A stretch of DNA of 64,000 nt from Burkholderiales bacterium (GCA_020851235.1 JADZDD010000035.1:372001-436000), one strand, 5' to 3'; shown: positions 17,748-27,580, counted from the stretch's first letter. Notes: generated from the sequence alone by a model not told the origin. Numbers and translations are program-made.

Positions 17748-18596
17748 TCAGTGCGACATCAACACCGGAACGGTCATCGTCTCGATGAGCGAGCGCGTCA
17801 CTCCGCCCAGGACGCGCTCGGCCAGGCGCGGGCGGCTGAACCCCCCCATCACGATGAGGTCGACGCCGAAATCGGCGGCGCGCGACAGGAGCAGATTGCC
17901 CACGTCGATGTCTTCGGCGATCTCGCGACGAACCTCCGCGGTGACGCCGTGTCGCGCGAGGTACTGCGCAACCCCGCGTGCCGACAGCGTGGCGGCGACA
18001 TCCTCGGTATCGCTCGTATCGCGGGGCGGCATCAGCATGACGATGACCTTGCGCGCACGCACGAGGAACGGCAGCGCGTCGGCGATCGCGCGCGCCGCCT
18101 CGCGCGACTCCTTCCACGCGACGATCGCCGTGGTGCCGATCGTGGGGAACGTTCCACTGTGCGGCACGAACAGGACGGGCCGACCCGACGCGAGCAGAAC
18201 GGCGTGGGCGAGTTCGCTTGCGAAACCCGCCTCGGGCCGCCTGGGATCGGGCTGGCGCAGGACCGCAAGGTCGGCGCGGCGCGCATGCAGCACCGCCTCG
18301 GCGATCGCGTCCCCCGCAGGCGCCGCGAACCGGACCGTGACGACCGACTGCCGTTTGGCCGCCGCATGGAAGCGCGCCTCGGCCCGATCCTGATCGAAGC
18401 CGTGCTCGGCAAGACGCTCCTGCACGACCACATCGGGCAGCATCGCCGAGGTGAAGGGCGTGATCGTCGCTCCGGGCACGAGATACGTTCCCGCGAGCTC
18501 CGCGTCGAACGACGTGGCAACGCTGGCAGCGACGTCGAGCGTCGCGTCGCCGGCTTCGTCATCGTCGAGATGAACGAAGATGGATCGATAGCTCAT
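17748..18596 (-). CDS. Universal stress protein, tandem UspA domains
   Basis: Cytoplasmic stress protein of 282 residues with two UspA folds. The first begins SYRSIFVHLDDDEAGD. The second begins around GTTAIVAWKESREAARAI and ends with DLIVMGGFSRPRLAERVLGG followed by TRSLIETMTVPVLMSH. That end matches the ATP-binding G-2x-G-9x-G(S/T) signature (GGFSRPRLAERVLGGVTRS). ATG 18596 is preceded by GAGGAGG at good spacing, so the longer in-frame upstream extension is not coding. Divergent from the DUF3014 gene. Confidence 0.93.
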   Translation of the reverse strand: MSYRSIFVHLDDDEAGDATLDVAASVATSFDAELAGTYLVPGATITPFTSAMLPDVVVQERLAEHGFDQDRAEARFHAAAKRQSVVTVRFAAPAGDAIAEAVLHARRADLAVLRQPDPRRPEAGFASELAHAVLLASGRPVLFVPHSGTFPTIGTTAIVAWKESREAARAIADALPFLVRARKVIVMLMPPRDTSDTEDVAATLSARGVAQYLARHGVTAEVRREIAEDIDVGNLLLSRAADFGVDLIVMGGFSRPRLAERVLGGVTRSLIETMTVPVLMSH

Positions 18597-18728
18597 CACA
18601 AGCCTCCTCGCAGGCAAGGATACATCGCGCCACACGGTGCGCGAACCGCGCGTTGACAGTCGCCACATGCGCGCGCAACCATTGCACACCTCATCGGTCC
18701 AACCGCTCGTCGCAAGGAGGAGGTCCGC

Positions 18729-19526
18729 ATGAAGCATCCCCTGCTCGTCGTCGCCGCGCTCGTCGCCATCGCGGCAGGCATCGCCTGGTACGCATGGCAG
18801 GCCAACGCGCCCGCGCCCGAAGCGCCGGCGGTGCCGCCGCCGGTGGCCACCGCGCCGACCGAAGCGCCCCCGGTGGCGCCGCTCCCGCCGCCGATCCAGC
18901 ATCCGCTGCCGCCGCCCGAGGCCGCCGCGCCGCCCCTTCCGCCGCTCGCCGACAGCGATACGCTCGCGCGCGACACGATCGTCGGACTCGTCGGCCGCGA
19001 CGCCTTCGCGCGCTACTTCGTCCCCGACGCGCTGGTACGCAACTTCGTGGTCACCGTCGACAACCTGCCGCGCAAGACGGCGGCGGTGCGCATGTGGCCG
19101 GTGCGACCCGTGCCGGGCGCCTTCGTGACCACGACCGGGGCGCAGCCGACGATCGCGCCCGACAACGCGCTGCGCTATCGACCCTACATCGTCGCGATGG
19201 AAGCCGCCGAAGCGAAGCACCTCGTCGCTGCCTACGTGCGCCTGTATCCGCTGTTCCAGAAGGCCTACGAGGAACTGGGCTATCCCAACGCCTACTTCAA
19301 CGATCGCCTGATCCAGGCGATCGACGACATGCTCGCCGCGCCCGACGTCGCCGCGCCCGCGCTCGTGCAGCCGAAGGTGCTCTACCAGTTCGCCGACCCG
19401 GCGCTCGAGGAACGCTCGGCGGGCCAGAAGATCCTGCTGCGGATGGGGTCGGCCAACGCCGCACGGGTCAAGGACAAGCTGCGGGCGATCCGCAAGGAAG
19501 TCGTCGCGCAGGCGCCGCAATCCTGA
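18729..19526 (+). CDS. DUF3014 domain protein
   Basis: Protein of 265 residues with an N-terminal membrane anchor (about residues 5-22) and a proline-rich linker to about 75. A C-terminal DUF3014 domain starts around DTLARDTIVGLVGRDAFARY and includes FVVTVDNLPR and YRPYIVAMEA. The globular part should lie in the periplasm. AAGGAGGAGG just before the ATG is a very strong ribosome site. Members occur widely in proteobacteria; function unknown. Confidence 0.9.
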   Translation: MKHPLLVVAALVAIAAGIAWYAWQANAPAPEAPAVPPPVATAPTEAPPVAPLPPPIQHPLPPPEAAAPPLPPLADSDTLARDTIVGLVGRDAFARYFVPDALVRNFVVTVDNLPRKTAAVRMWPVRPVPGAFVTTTGAQPTIAPDNALRYRPYIVAMEAAEAKHLVAAYVRLYPLFQKAYEELGYPNAYFNDRLIQAIDDMLAAPDVAAPALVQPKVLYQFADPALEERSAGQKILLRMGSANAARVKDKLRAIRKEVVAQAPQS

Positions 19527-19598
19527 TCGCCGAGCGCGCGCCGCGGCGCCGCGCAGCGCCCTGCGGCGACGGCGTGGCGCCTGCGCGTGTCGTCCGCG

Positions 19599-20012
19599 CT
19601 ACGGCATCGCCTCGAACACGACGTCCTGCGCGCCCTCCCACAGCGTCCGGACGCCGACCTCGCGCAAGCGCTCGCGACCCTCGACGATGGTGAGGAAGTG
19701 GTTGCCGGCGAGCTGCCCCATCTTGCTCGCGAAGCAGCAGGAGCCGTAGGCGATGAGGAGCTCGGTCTCGCTGTAGCCGCCGGGGTAGAACAGGATGTCA
19801 CCCGCCGATGGATGGCTCGTGTGGTTCTCGAAGCCGACGCCGAGCTTGAAGTCGCCGAGCGGCACCCACACCGCCTCGCCGCTCCAGCGCACGTGGATGA
19901 GCTTCTGGCGATAGGGCAGGAGTTTGGCGAATGCGGCGACCGTCAGCGGGGCGTCGGGATGCGTCACGGCGACGAACATCTGGCCGGCGGCGGTGATGCG
20001 AAGCGTGGGCAT
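19599..20012 (-). CDS. DUF3830 family cyclophilin-like protein
   Basis: Protein of 137 residues matching the DUF3830 family, a cyclophilin-like fold. Typical stretches are [38 protein letters not shown] and [23 protein letters not shown] (given here in part only as ELLIAYG and CFASKMG). ATG 20012 gives the family length; an in-frame start at 20060 would add 16 basic residues. Often found next to amidase or hydantoinase-type genes, but here it stands between DUF3014 and prfC. Role unknown. Confidence 0.85.
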   Translation of the reverse strand: MPTLRITAAGQMFVAVTHPDAPLTVAAFAKLLPYRQKLIHVRWSGEAVWVPLGDFKLGVGFENHTSHPSAGDILFYPGGYSETELLIAYGSCCFASKMGQLAGNHFLTIVEGRERLREVGVRTLWEGAQDVVFEAMP

Positions 20013-20143
20013 GGGCGAGCGGGAGGGATCTTGCGGGCGGGGCGGGGAGCGCACCCGCATCGAAGGCGCCGATCTTACCGGGGTCCCGGGGCACGTACAA
20101 TGACGCCTTTGCGCGCGCGCCGCGGGCGGCGTCGCAATCGGCC

Positions 20144-21751
20144 ATGGCTCCAGGCACGCTCGAAGAAGACGTCGGCAAGCGACGCACGTTCGGCATCATC
20201 TCCCACCCCGACGCCGGCAAGACCACGCTGACCGAGAAGCTGCTGCTCTACGGCGGCGCGATCCAGCTCGCGGGCACGGTCAAGGCACGCAAGAGCGCGC
20301 GGCACGCGACGTCGGACTGGATGGAGGTCGAGAAGCAGCGCGGCATCTCGGTCACGAGTTCGGTCATGCAGTTCGACTACGCGGGCCACACGATCAACCT
20401 CCTCGACACGCCCGGCCACCAGGATTTCTCGGAGGACACGTATCGGGTGCTGACCGCGGTCGATGCCGCGGTGATGGTGCTCGACGCCGCCAAGGGCGTG
20501 GAAGCCCAGACGATCAAACTCCTCGAGGTGTGCCGGCTGCGCGCCACGCCGATCATCACCTTCATCAACAAGATGGACCGCGAAGTGCGCGAGCCGCTGT
20601 CGCTCGTCGAGGAGATCGAGTCGGTGCTGTCGATCGACTGCGCACCGGTGACGTGGCCGATCGGCATGGGCAAGTCGTTCCGCGGCGTCTTCGACCTGCG
20701 CCGCGACCGCCTCGTGCGCTTCACGCCCGGCGAAGAGCATCGCTCGGAGGATGGCGAAATCATCGAGGGCCTCGACAACCCGCGGCTGACCACGCTCTTC
20801 CCGCTCGAGATATCGGCGCTGCGCAACGACGTCGAACTGCTGCGTGCCGCCTCGGCGCCGTTCGATCTCGCAGCGTTTCTCGCCGGTCGGCAGTCGCCGG
20901 TGTTCTTCGGCTCGGGCATCAACAATTTCGGCGTGCAGGAGATCCTCACCGCGCTCATCGAGTGGGCGCCGCCGCCGCAACCGCGTGACGGCGGCACCCG
21001 CATGGTCGCGCCCACGGAGAAGCCGTTCACCGGCTTCGTGTTCAAGATCCAGGCCAACATGGATCCGCGGCATCGCGATCGCATCGCCTTCTTCCGCGTG
21101 TGCTCGGGCCGCTACACGCCGGGGATGAAGGTCGCCCACCAGCGCCTGGGTCGCGAGATGAAGCTCGGCAACGTGCTCACCTTCATGGCCAACGAGCGTG
21201 TCCAAAGCGAGGATGCGGTCGCCGGCGACATCATCGGCATTCACAACCACGGCCAGCTGCAGATCGGCGACACGCTGACCGAGGGTGAGGCGCTCGGCTT
21301 CAAGGGCATTCCGTACTTCGCGCCCGAGATGTTCCGCGTGGCGCGCCCGCGCGACCCCTTCAAGGCAAAGCAGCTGCAAAAGGGCCTGCAGGAGTTGGGC
21401 GAGGAGGGTGCCATCCAGGTCTTCGAGAGCGTGGTCGGCAACCAGCTCCTGCTGGGTGCCGTGGGGCAACTCCAGTTCGAAGTCGTCGCGGCGCGGCTTG
21501 CGAGCGAATACAAGGTCGATGCGCTCTACGACGACGCCGGCATCGCGACCGCGCGCTGGCTCACCTACCCCGACGAGAAGGTGCGCCGCGATTTCGAGCG
21601 CGACCGCGCAGCCTCGCTCGCCAACGACGTCGACGGCAATCCGGTCTACCTCGCTCCCAATCGCTTCAACCTGCAGGTGGCGATGGAGCGCTGGCCCAAG
21701 GTCGGCTTCCACGCCACGCGCGAGCACGGACAGCGGATGGCGCACGCGTAG
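20144..21751 (+). CDS. prfC: Peptide chain release factor 3
   Basis: Translational GTPase RF3, 535 residues, normal length. It removes RF1/RF2 from the ribosome after peptide release. The P-loop [16 protein letters not shown] (near residue 19) is present. Other GTPase motifs are [28 protein letters not shown] and FINKMDR. The C-terminal domain includes [12 protein letters not shown]. Complete and conserved, likely a core chromosomal gene. Confidence 0.97.
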   Translation: MAPGTLEEDVGKRRTFGIISHPDAGKTTLTEKLLLYGGAIQLAGTVKARKSARHATSDWMEVEKQRGISVTSSVMQFDYAGHTINLLDTPGHQDFSEDTYRVLTAVDAAVMVLDAAKGVEAQTIKLLEVCRLRATPIITFINKMDREVREPLSLVEEIESVLSIDCAPVTWPIGMGKSFRGVFDLRRDRLVRFTPGEEHRSEDGEIIEGLDNPRLTTLFPLEISALRNDVELLRAASAPFDLAAFLAGRQSPVFFGSGINNFGVQEILTALIEWAPPPQPRDGGTRMVAPTEKPFTGFVFKIQANMDPRHRDRIAFFRVCSGRYTPGMKVAHQRLGREMKLGNVLTFMANERVQSEDAVAGDIIGIHNHGQLQIGDTLTEGEALGFKGIPYFAPEMFRVARPRDPFKAKQLQKGLQELGEEGAIQVFESVVGNQLLLGAVGQLQFEVVAARLASEYKVDALYDDAGIATARWLTYPDEKVRRDFERDRAASLANDVDGNPVYLAPNRFNLQVAMERWPKVGFHATREHGQRMAHA

Positions 21752-21792
21752 GTCGACGGTGATACCGCCGGCGTGGCGGACCGTGTTAAGCT

Positions 21793-21806
21793 AGTAACCA
21801 GTTACT
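21793..21806. promoter_or_regulatory. Palindromic operator upstream of tetR
   Basis: AGTAAC-CA-GTTACT is a perfect 6-2-6 inverted repeat 20 bases before the GTG start of the TetR gene. It abuts a -10-like TACTAT (21807-21812), so a bound repressor would block the promoter. Such placement fits autorepression of the tetR-exporter operon. The binding protein is inferred from position. Confidence 0.65.
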
Positions 21807-21825
21807 TACTATCTCGGGGCTCGGC

Positions 21826-22434
21826 GTGAGCGGACATCCGCGGCATCTACCTGCCGACGAGCGGCGGGCGGCGACGGTCGCGGCGGTGCTCGCGCTTGCC
21901 GCCGAGCGCAATCCGAGCGACATCACGACCGCGGCCATCGCGCAGCGCATGGGGCTCACGCAAGGCGCGCTGTTTCGCCACTTCCCGAGCAAGGAGGCGA
22001 TCCTGCAAGCGGTGATGTCGTGGGTCGCCGAGCGTCTGCTCGCCCGTGTCGACGCGGCGGTCCACAGCGCATCCGCCCCGCTCGTCGCGCTCGAAGCGGC
22101 GTTCATGGCGCACATCGAGTTCGTCTGCGCGCATCCGGGCGTCCCGCGGATGCTCTTTGGCGAGTTGCAACGGCCAGGGGACTCGCTCCCGAAGCGGATG
22201 GCGCAAACGCTCATCCAGGGTTACGGCGAGCGCCTGCGGCGGCTCCTCGCCGCCGGCAAGACCGGCGGCCAACTCGATCCCGCGCTCGACGAGCATGCGG
22301 CGAGCGTCCTCTTCATCGGCACGATCCAGGGCCTCGTGATGCAGTCGCTGTTGGCCGGCGACGTCGCGCGCCTGCGCCGCGACGCGCCCGGCGTCTTCGC
22401 GATCTACCGCCGCGGCATCGGGAGCGTGCGATGA
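21826..22434 (+). CDS. TetR family transcriptional regulator
   Basis: DNA-binding repressor of 202 residues. The N-terminal helix-turn-helix is ITTAAIAQRMGLTQGALFRH (near residue 32), ending in the typical FPSKEAILQAV. The C-terminal ligand domain resembles regulators placed ahead of HlyD/ABC exporters. Start is GTG 21826. Its stop overlaps the ATG of the HlyD gene (ATGA), so it is co-transcribed with the transporter it probably controls. A perfect palindrome lies just upstream. Ligand unknown. Confidence 0.92.
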   Translation: MSGHPRHLPADERRAATVAAVLALAAERNPSDITTAAIAQRMGLTQGALFRHFPSKEAILQAVMSWVAERLLARVDAAVHSASAPLVALEAAFMAHIEFVCAHPGVPRMLFGELQRPGDSLPKRMAQTLIQGYGERLRRLLAAGKTGGQLDPALDEHAASVLFIGTIQGLVMQSLLAGDVARLRRDAPGVFAIYRRGIGSVR

Positions 22435-23582
22435 GGCTCGCGCGCCTCAAGCCGCGCACGCTCGGCGTCATCTCCGTCGTGGCGGTGCTGCTCGTGCTCT
22501 TCGTCTACGTGGCGCTGCGCGCGGGGCCGCTCGCGCCGATCGCGATCACGGTGACGAGCGTCGAATCGCGATCGATCGCGCCCGCCCTCGCCGGAATCGG
22601 CAGCGTCCAGGCGCGCTACACCTACAAGATCGGACCCACCGCAGCCGGTCGGGTCAAGCGTCTCGACGTCCACGTCGGCGACGGCGTCGTCGCGGGGCAA
22701 GTCCTGGGCGAGATGGATGCGGTCGACCTCGACGAGCGCCTGCGCGCGCAGCAGGCGGCGATCGACAGCGCCGACGCCGCCGTCCGCCAGGCCGACGCGC
22801 GGCAGGCCTACGCGCGATCGCAGGCGCGGCGCTACGAAGAGTTGCTCGCCGTGCGCTTCATCAGCGAAGAGGTCGTCGCCAACAAGCGGCAGGAACTGGC
22901 CGTCGCCGACGCAGCACTCGCTGCCGCCCGCAGCGACACTTCGCGCCTGCGCGCCGAGCTCGAGGCGCTGCGCGCGCAGCGCGGCAATCTGCGCCTCGTC
23001 AGTCCGGTGGCAGGACTCGTCGTCGCCCGCGACGCCGATCCGGGAACGACGGTCGTCGCGGGTCAAGCCGTGGTGCAGGTGATCGATCCCGCCAACCTGT
23101 GGATCGACACCCGATTCGACCAGATCAGTGCGCAGGGGCTCGCCGCCGGCCTCCCCGCGCAGATCGCCCTGCGCTCGCGGCAGGGCGAGGCCTTGCCCGG
23201 TCGCGTGCAGCGCATCGAGCCGCGCGCCGACGCGGTCACCGAGGAGACGCTGGCCAAGGTCACGTTTGCCGCGCTGCCACAGCCGCTGCCGCCCCTCGGC
23301 GAACTCGCCGAAATCACGGTACGACTGCCGCCGCTGCCGGCGGCGCCCACCGTCCCCAACGCCGCGATCTTCACCGTCGGCGGCCAACGCGGGGTGTGGA
23401 AACTGGTCGACGGCAAGGTCGCCTTTGCGCCGGTCGCGCTCGGGCGCTTCGACCTCGACGGCCGGGTGCAGGTCCACCGCGGCGTCGCCCCGGGCGAACG
23501 GGTGGTCCTGTATAGTGAGCGCTCGCTTACGGCGCAAAGTCGAATCCAGGTCGTCGAGCGCATTCCGGGCGTTACGCCGTGA
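22431..23582 (+). CDS. HlyD/DevB-type membrane fusion protein
   Basis: Periplasmic adaptor of 383 residues. One N-terminal membrane segment (about residues 10-30) is followed by a lipoyl-like half-motif GRVKRLDVHVGDGVVAGQVL. A coiled-coil hairpin spans about residues 100-190 (rich in Ala, Gln, Arg, Glu). The second half-motif LVSPVAGLVVARDADPGTTV and a beta-barrel domain follow. It links the ABC permease to an outer-membrane exit. Starts by ATGA overlap with tetR and ends by GTGA overlap with the permease gene. The arrangement matches DevBCA-like exporters. Confidence 0.92.
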   Translation: MRLARLKPRTLGVISVVAVLLVLFVYVALRAGPLAPIAITVTSVESRSIAPALAGIGSVQARYTYKIGPTAAGRVKRLDVHVGDGVVAGQVLGEMDAVDLDERLRAQQAAIDSADAAVRQADARQAYARSQARRYEELLAVRFISEEVVANKRQELAVADAALAAARSDTSRLRAELEALRAQRGNLRLVSPVAGLVVARDADPGTTVVAGQAVVQVIDPANLWIDTRFDQISAQGLAAGLPAQIALRSRQGEALPGRVQRIEPRADAVTEETLAKVTFAALPQPLPPLGELAEITVRLPPLPAAPTVPNAAIFTVGGQRGVWKLVDGKVAFAPVALGRFDLDGRVQVHRGVAPGERVVLYSERSLTAQSRIQVVERIPGVTP

Positions 23583-24778
23583 TCAGCCTTGCCGGGCGCG
23601 ACATCCTGCACGCCTGGGGGAAGTTCGTCTTCACCGGGGTGGGGCTTGGATTGCTCATCGGCGTGACGCTGACGATGGCGGGCGTGTATCGCGGCATGGT
23701 CGACGACGGCAAGGCGCTCCTCGACAACAGCGGCGCCGACCTTTGGGTCGTGCAGCAGGGCACGCTCGGCCCGTACGCCGAGTCGTCGAGCGTCTTCGAC
23801 GACCTGTGGCGCGACATCCGCACGATGCCCGGGGTCGCGCAGGCCGCCAACGTGACGTACCTCACGATGCAGGTCGGCACGGGCGACGCCGACGTGCGCG
23901 CGATGGTCGTCGGCATCGCTGCCGGCGGGTCCGGCGAGCCCGGCTGGCCGCCGTACCTCGTTGCCGGCCGGCACATCACGCGCGGCCACTACGAAGCCGT
24001 CGTGGACATCAGCGCCGGCGTTCGCTTGGGCGACGTGCTCCGGATTCGCCGCAACCACTACACCGTCGTCGGGCTCACCCGCCGCATGGTGTCGTCGTCC
24101 GGCGATCCGATGGTCTTCATCCCGCTCAAGGATGCGCAGGAGGCGCAATTCCTGAAGGACAACGACGCGATCCTCATGCAGCGCCGTCGCACCGAAGGCA
24201 ACCCCGAGTTCAATCGCCCCGGGGTGCCGGGTCTCGTCGACGCCGTGATCGCCTCGCAGACGAGCAACAGCTACGTGAACGCGATCCTCGTCCGCCTGCA
24301 GCCGGGATTTGCGGCGCAAGACGTCGCCGTGCCGCTGCGGCGCTGGAAGCGGCTCACCGTCTACGACCGCGCCGAGATGGAAGGGATCCTGCTGGGCAAG
24401 CTCATCGCCACCTCGGCGCGGCAGATTGCGATGTTCCTCGTCATCCTCGCCGTCGTAAGCGCGGCGATCGTCGCCTTCATCATCTACACGCTCACGATGG
24501 ACAAGATCCGCGAGATCGCGGTGCTGAAACTCATCGGCACGCGCAATCGCACCATCGCCGCGATGATCCTGCAGCAGGCGCTGGTGCTGGGTGTCCTCGG
24601 CTTCGTCGTCGGCAAGATCGCCGCCACGTTCGCCGCGCCGCTGTTCCCCAAATACGTGCTGCTGGTGCCGATCGATTCGGTGCTGAGCTTTGCCGCCGTG
24701 CTCGCGATCTGCGTGGTGTCGAGCCTCGTCGCGATCCGGGTGGCGCTCAAGGTCGACCCCGCGCAGGCGATCAGTTAG
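23579..24778 (+). CDS. DevC/FtsX-like ABC permease
   Basis: Inner-membrane permease of 399 residues with the FtsX/MacB topology. One segment lies near the N-terminus (about 17-38) and a large periplasmic domain spans about 40-270. Three C-terminal segments follow, starting at MFLVILAVVSAAIVAFIIYT. The cytoplasmic DKIREIAVLKLIGTRNRTI is the ATPase-contact loop of the family. Start GTG 23579 overlaps the hlyD stop. Likely works with the ATPase downstream in mechanotransmission-type export of a lipid, toxin or drug. Confidence 0.92.
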   Translation: MISLAGRDILHAWGKFVFTGVGLGLLIGVTLTMAGVYRGMVDDGKALLDNSGADLWVVQQGTLGPYAESSSVFDDLWRDIRTMPGVAQAANVTYLTMQVGTGDADVRAMVVGIAAGGSGEPGWPPYLVAGRHITRGHYEAVVDISAGVRLGDVLRIRRNHYTVVGLTRRMVSSSGDPMVFIPLKDAQEAQFLKDNDAILMQRRRTEGNPEFNRPGVPGLVDAVIASQTSNSYVNAILVRLQPGFAAQDVAVPLRRWKRLTVYDRAEMEGILLGKLIATSARQIAMFLVILAVVSAAIVAFIIYTLTMDKIREIAVLKLIGTRNRTIAAMILQQALVLGVLGFVVGKIAATFAAPLFPKYVLLVPIDSVLSFAAVLAICVVSSLVAIRVALKVDPAQAIS

Positions 24779-24783
24779 CGCCC

Positions 24784-25497
24784 ATGGCCAAGAGCGGCAT
24801 CCGCATCGAGCGGCTGGCCAAGCGCTTCGGCAGCGGTGACACCGCCGTCCTTGCGCTGAAGGACGCGAACATGCAGGTGGCCCCCGGCGAGGTCGTCGGC
24901 CTCATCGGCCCGTCCGGTTCCGGCAAGAGCACGCTGCTGAAGTGCCTGGGCGCGGTGATCGATCCCACCGCCGGACGCATGATCCTCGACGACACCGTGA
25001 TCTACGACGACGGCTGGAAGGTGCGCGATCTGCGCGCGCTGCGCCGCGATCGGATCGGCTTCGTCTTCCAGGCGCCCTACCTCATCCCGTTCCTCGATGC
25101 GACCGACAACGTGGCGCTGCTGCCGATGCTCGCCGGCGTGGCCAACGACGCGGCGCGCGAGCGGGCGCGGGAACTGCTCACCGCGCTCGACGTCGCGCAT
25201 CGCGCGCAGGCGATGCCGGCGCAACTTTCGGGTGGCGAGCAGCAGCGCGTGGCGATCGCGCGCGGCCTCGTCAACCGGCCGCCGGTGATCCTCGCCGACG
25301 AGCCGACCGCACCGCTCGACTCGGCACGCGCGATGGCGGTGATTCGCATCCTGAACGACATGGCGCGGCGCTTCGAGACGGCGATCATCGTCGTCACGCA
25401 CGACGAGAAGATCATCCCGACGTTCCGGCGAATCTACCACATCCGCGACGGCGTGACGCAGGAGGAGGCGGGCGAGGGACGGGGCTTCGAGTCCTGA
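24784..25497 (+). CDS. DevA-like ABC exporter ATPase
   Basis: ATPase of 237 residues in the LolD/MacB/DevA class. Walker [10 protein letters not shown] (near residue 42), Q-loop [14 protein letters not shown], signature LSGGEQQR (near 151) and switch VVTHDEK are intact. The D-loop reads [11 protein letters not shown], with proline where Ala or Ser is usual, a family variant. ATG 24784 is five bases after the permease stop. Last gene of the tetR-hlyD-permease-ATPase operon; it converges on the lipoprotein gene. Confidence 0.93.
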   Translation: MAKSGIRIERLAKRFGSGDTAVLALKDANMQVAPGEVVGLIGPSGSGKSTLLKCLGAVIDPTAGRMILDDTVIYDDGWKVRDLRALRRDRIGFVFQAPYLIPFLDATDNVALLPMLAGVANDAARERARELLTALDVAHRAQAMPAQLSGGEQQRVAIARGLVNRPPVILADEPTAPLDSARAMAVIRILNDMARRFETAIIVVTHDEKIIPTFRRIYHIRDGVTQEEAGEGRGFES

Positions 25498-25554
25498 TCC
25501 CGGCACGTCATCGCCGCGACGATACGCGCGGCCGCGCACCGTGCGCCAGTGCGC

Positions 25555-26427
25555 TCAGCTTGCGCCGGCGGGCGGCGGTGTGCCCGGCGGCGGATACGCC
25601 GACGGCGGGTACGCCCTTGCCCCCGGTGGGGCAATGGTGAGCGGGGGCCCGGGCTGGATAGGCCCGGACGGCACGCCGAAGCCCGGCGTCAACGGTGCGC
25701 TCGGCGCCACCGCGGCTGCCGGATCCGTCGCGGTCGTCGTCGCGGGCGAGCCGCCCGCCACGGCCGATGCCGTCGTCACGGGAGGCGTGATGCTCGGGGC
25801 CGGCACCCGATGCCCGTGACGCGGAACGCTCGCATAACCACGAGGTGCGCTGCCCACCGGCGCGCCGCCCATCGGCGCTACCGCATCCGGGATCGCCTGC
25901 CCGCTGCCGGACGGCGACGACGGCGCGAAGCTCGGGGGCGGCGTGTTGGGCGGTGGAATCGCCGGGACCGCGCGCTGCGGGGCACGCATGGCGACCTGGC
26001 CCGGCACCTGGTGCCCTCGCGCGTACATGCACTGCAGGTACGCGCCATCGTAGCGGCGCTGGACTTCCTGCGCGCTGAAGCCGGCCGCATTGGCGCCGGC
26101 CGCGCTGCCGAAGAGAAGTCCGGTGCCGGCACCCCAGGCGGCGGCCTCGCCGGCGGTGCCGTACGGCGAGCCCATGATGGCGCCGGCCGCGGCGCCGATC
26201 GCCGCACCGAGCAGAGCGCTCGCGACAGCGCTTTGCGCCGCCGCGTCCTGCGGGCTCACGCCGACCGTCGACTGCGCAAACTGCTGGCAGACGGCCTGGT
26301 CGGCCTGGAACTGCGGCAGACTCGCCTGTGGGCCGGGCAGCACCAGCACGGCCGGACCACTCGGCACCGTCGCACAGCCCGCGAGCAACACCGTTGCGGC
26401 CAGAGCCGCAAGCGCTGTACGGTTCAT
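25555..26427 (-). CDS. Glycine-zipper lipoprotein with Pro-rich tail
   Basis: Predicted outer-membrane lipoprotein of 290 residues. The lipobox LLAGC puts the modified cysteine at residue 18. A glycine-zipper-like membrane segment follows (SALLGAAIGAAAGAIMG and GAGTGLLFGSAAGANAAG, about residues 70-115). A cysteine-containing motif, YDGAYLQCMYARGHQVPG, is seen in related proteobacterial proteins. The last 150 residues are low-complexity Pro/Ala/Ser/Gly. Four bases separate it from the upstream Gly/Trp-repeat gene, so they probably form an operon. Function unknown; an envelope structural role is inferred. Confidence 0.82.
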   Translation of the reverse strand: MNRTALAALAATVLLAGCATVPSGPAVLVLPGPQASLPQFQADQAVCQQFAQSTVGVSPQDAAAQSAVASALLGAAIGAAAGAIMGSPYGTAGEAAAWGAGTGLLFGSAAGANAAGFSAQEVQRRYDGAYLQCMYARGHQVPGQVAMRAPQRAVPAIPPPNTPPPSFAPSSPSGSGQAIPDAVAPMGGAPVGSAPRGYASVPRHGHRVPAPSITPPVTTASAVAGGSPATTTATDPAAAVAPSAPLTPGFGVPSGPIQPGPPLTIAPPGARAYPPSAYPPPGTPPPAGAS

Positions 26428-26431
26428 CGTC

Positions 26432-27319
26432 CTAGCCTCCCGATCCGGGGGGTACGGCCTGCGGAGTCACCGTGATCCACGGGCGATTGCAGCTCGCCAC
26501 GTACGGGAAATAGCCTGCGGGCTCGGTGCAGTAGTACCAAAGCGTGGGCGCCACCGGCGCCGGCGCGACGACCGCCTCCTGCGTAACGACCGTCGGCGCG
26601 CTGACCCACGTGCCGGTCGTCCATGCCGAACCCCAGACGGCGGGAGCGCCGATGGTCACGCCCACGGTCGGACCCCATCCACCATTCCAGCCCCACCCCC
26701 AGCCGGGACCCCAGCCCCAACCCCAAGCCGGGGCCCACGACGCCCCCCACCAGCCGCCACGCCAGCCGTTCCAGCCCCAACCGTTCCAGCCCCAGCCGGG
26801 ACGCCAACCGGCATTCCAGCCCCAGCCCGGAGGTCGGCCGCCCCAGCCATGATTCCAGCCGCCGTTCCAGCCGCCGCCGCCCCAACCCGGACGCGAGCCG
26901 CCGTTCCAACTGCCACCGCCCCAGCCCGGACGCGAGCCGCCGTTCCAACTGCCACCGCCCCAACCCGGACGCGAGCCGCCGTTCCAACTGCCACCGCCCC
27001 AGCCCGGACGCGAGCCGCCCTGCCAACTGCCGCCGCCCCAGCCCGGCCGCGAGCCGCCCTGCCAGCTGCCACCGCCCCAACCCGGCCGCGAGCCGCCCTG
27101 CCAGCCGCCACCGCCGCTCCAACCGGAGCTGCCCATGGCAGTCGTGCGGTAACCCATCGACGAGCCCCGGTATCCGCCGCGGAAGCTGCCTGCGGCCCCC
27201 CCCGAGTAACCACCTGCGCCGGCTCGCGTGTGCCCGCTGCCGGGTCCGCGCTGCGCATCCGCCACGCCGTACGCGGCGATGGCCGCGACGGCGATTCCTG
27301 CGACGAGGATGACTTTCAC
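26432..27319 (-). CDS. Exported Gly/Trp-rich repeat protein
   Basis: Predicted exported protein of 295 residues. I start it at GTG 27319 because GGAGG lies six bases upstream and the product then opens with a signal peptide (MKVILVAGIAVAAIAAYGVA then DAQ). The middle holds six tandem 13-residue units of the form GGSRPGWGGGSWN or GGSWQ, then an irregular Trp/Gly-rich stretch. A cysteine-bearing end, LWYYCTEPAGYFPYVASC, follows, a tail recurrent in proteobacterial envelope proteins. It is upstream of, and nearly contiguous with, the glycine-zipper lipoprotein. Function unknown. Confidence 0.8.
   Translation of the reverse strand: MKVILVAGIAVAAIAAYGVADAQRGPGSGHTRAGAGGYSGGAAGSFRGGYRGSSMGYRTTAMGSSGWSGGGGWQGGSRPGWGGGSWQGGSRPGWGGGSWQGGSRPGWGGGSWNGGSRPGWGGGSWNGGSRPGWGGGSWNGGSRPGWGGGGWNGGWNHGWGGRPPGWGWNAGWRPGWGWNGWGWNGWRGGWWGASWAPAWGWGWGPGWGWGWNGGWGPTVGVTIGAPAVWGSAWTTGTWVSAPTVVTQEAVVAPAPVAPTLWYYCTEPAGYFPYVASCNRPWITVTPQAVPPGSGG
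26881..27114 (-). repeat. 39-base in-frame tandem repeat, six copies
   Basis: Six near-identical 39-base units, beginning at 26881, 26920, 26959, 26998, 27037 and 27076, encode the 13-residue Gly/Ser/Arg/Pro/Trp units of the exported protein. Units differ by a few silent or Asn/Gln changes, and the pattern suggests recent slippage or recombination. Copy number may vary between strains. Confidence 0.88.
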
Positions 27320-27580
27320 GCTGAACCTCCCTGTGACGAGGGCGTACGGCACGCTGCCACGCTGGACGCGACGAACCCCACGAGGCATGTTGCCACGGCG
27401 CGTGCGGAATACGAGGCCGCGCCCGTCGGGCACCGGCGGTCGTTCTCCGACAACGTCGGGCGCCGGCTCCGGGTTGACATCGCCGGTCGTCGCCACGACC
27501 TTCCAGGGGACTCGCTTACACTACGTTCCCGTCGGCCGCGTCGGCCCGACCCGAATCCCCTTGCACGAGAAGACAACGCC

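Noticed and set aside
26881-27114. Possible CRISPR array
   Set aside because: The 39-base units are contiguous with no spacers, are in frame and encode a periodic Gly/Trp protein; no cas genes are nearby.
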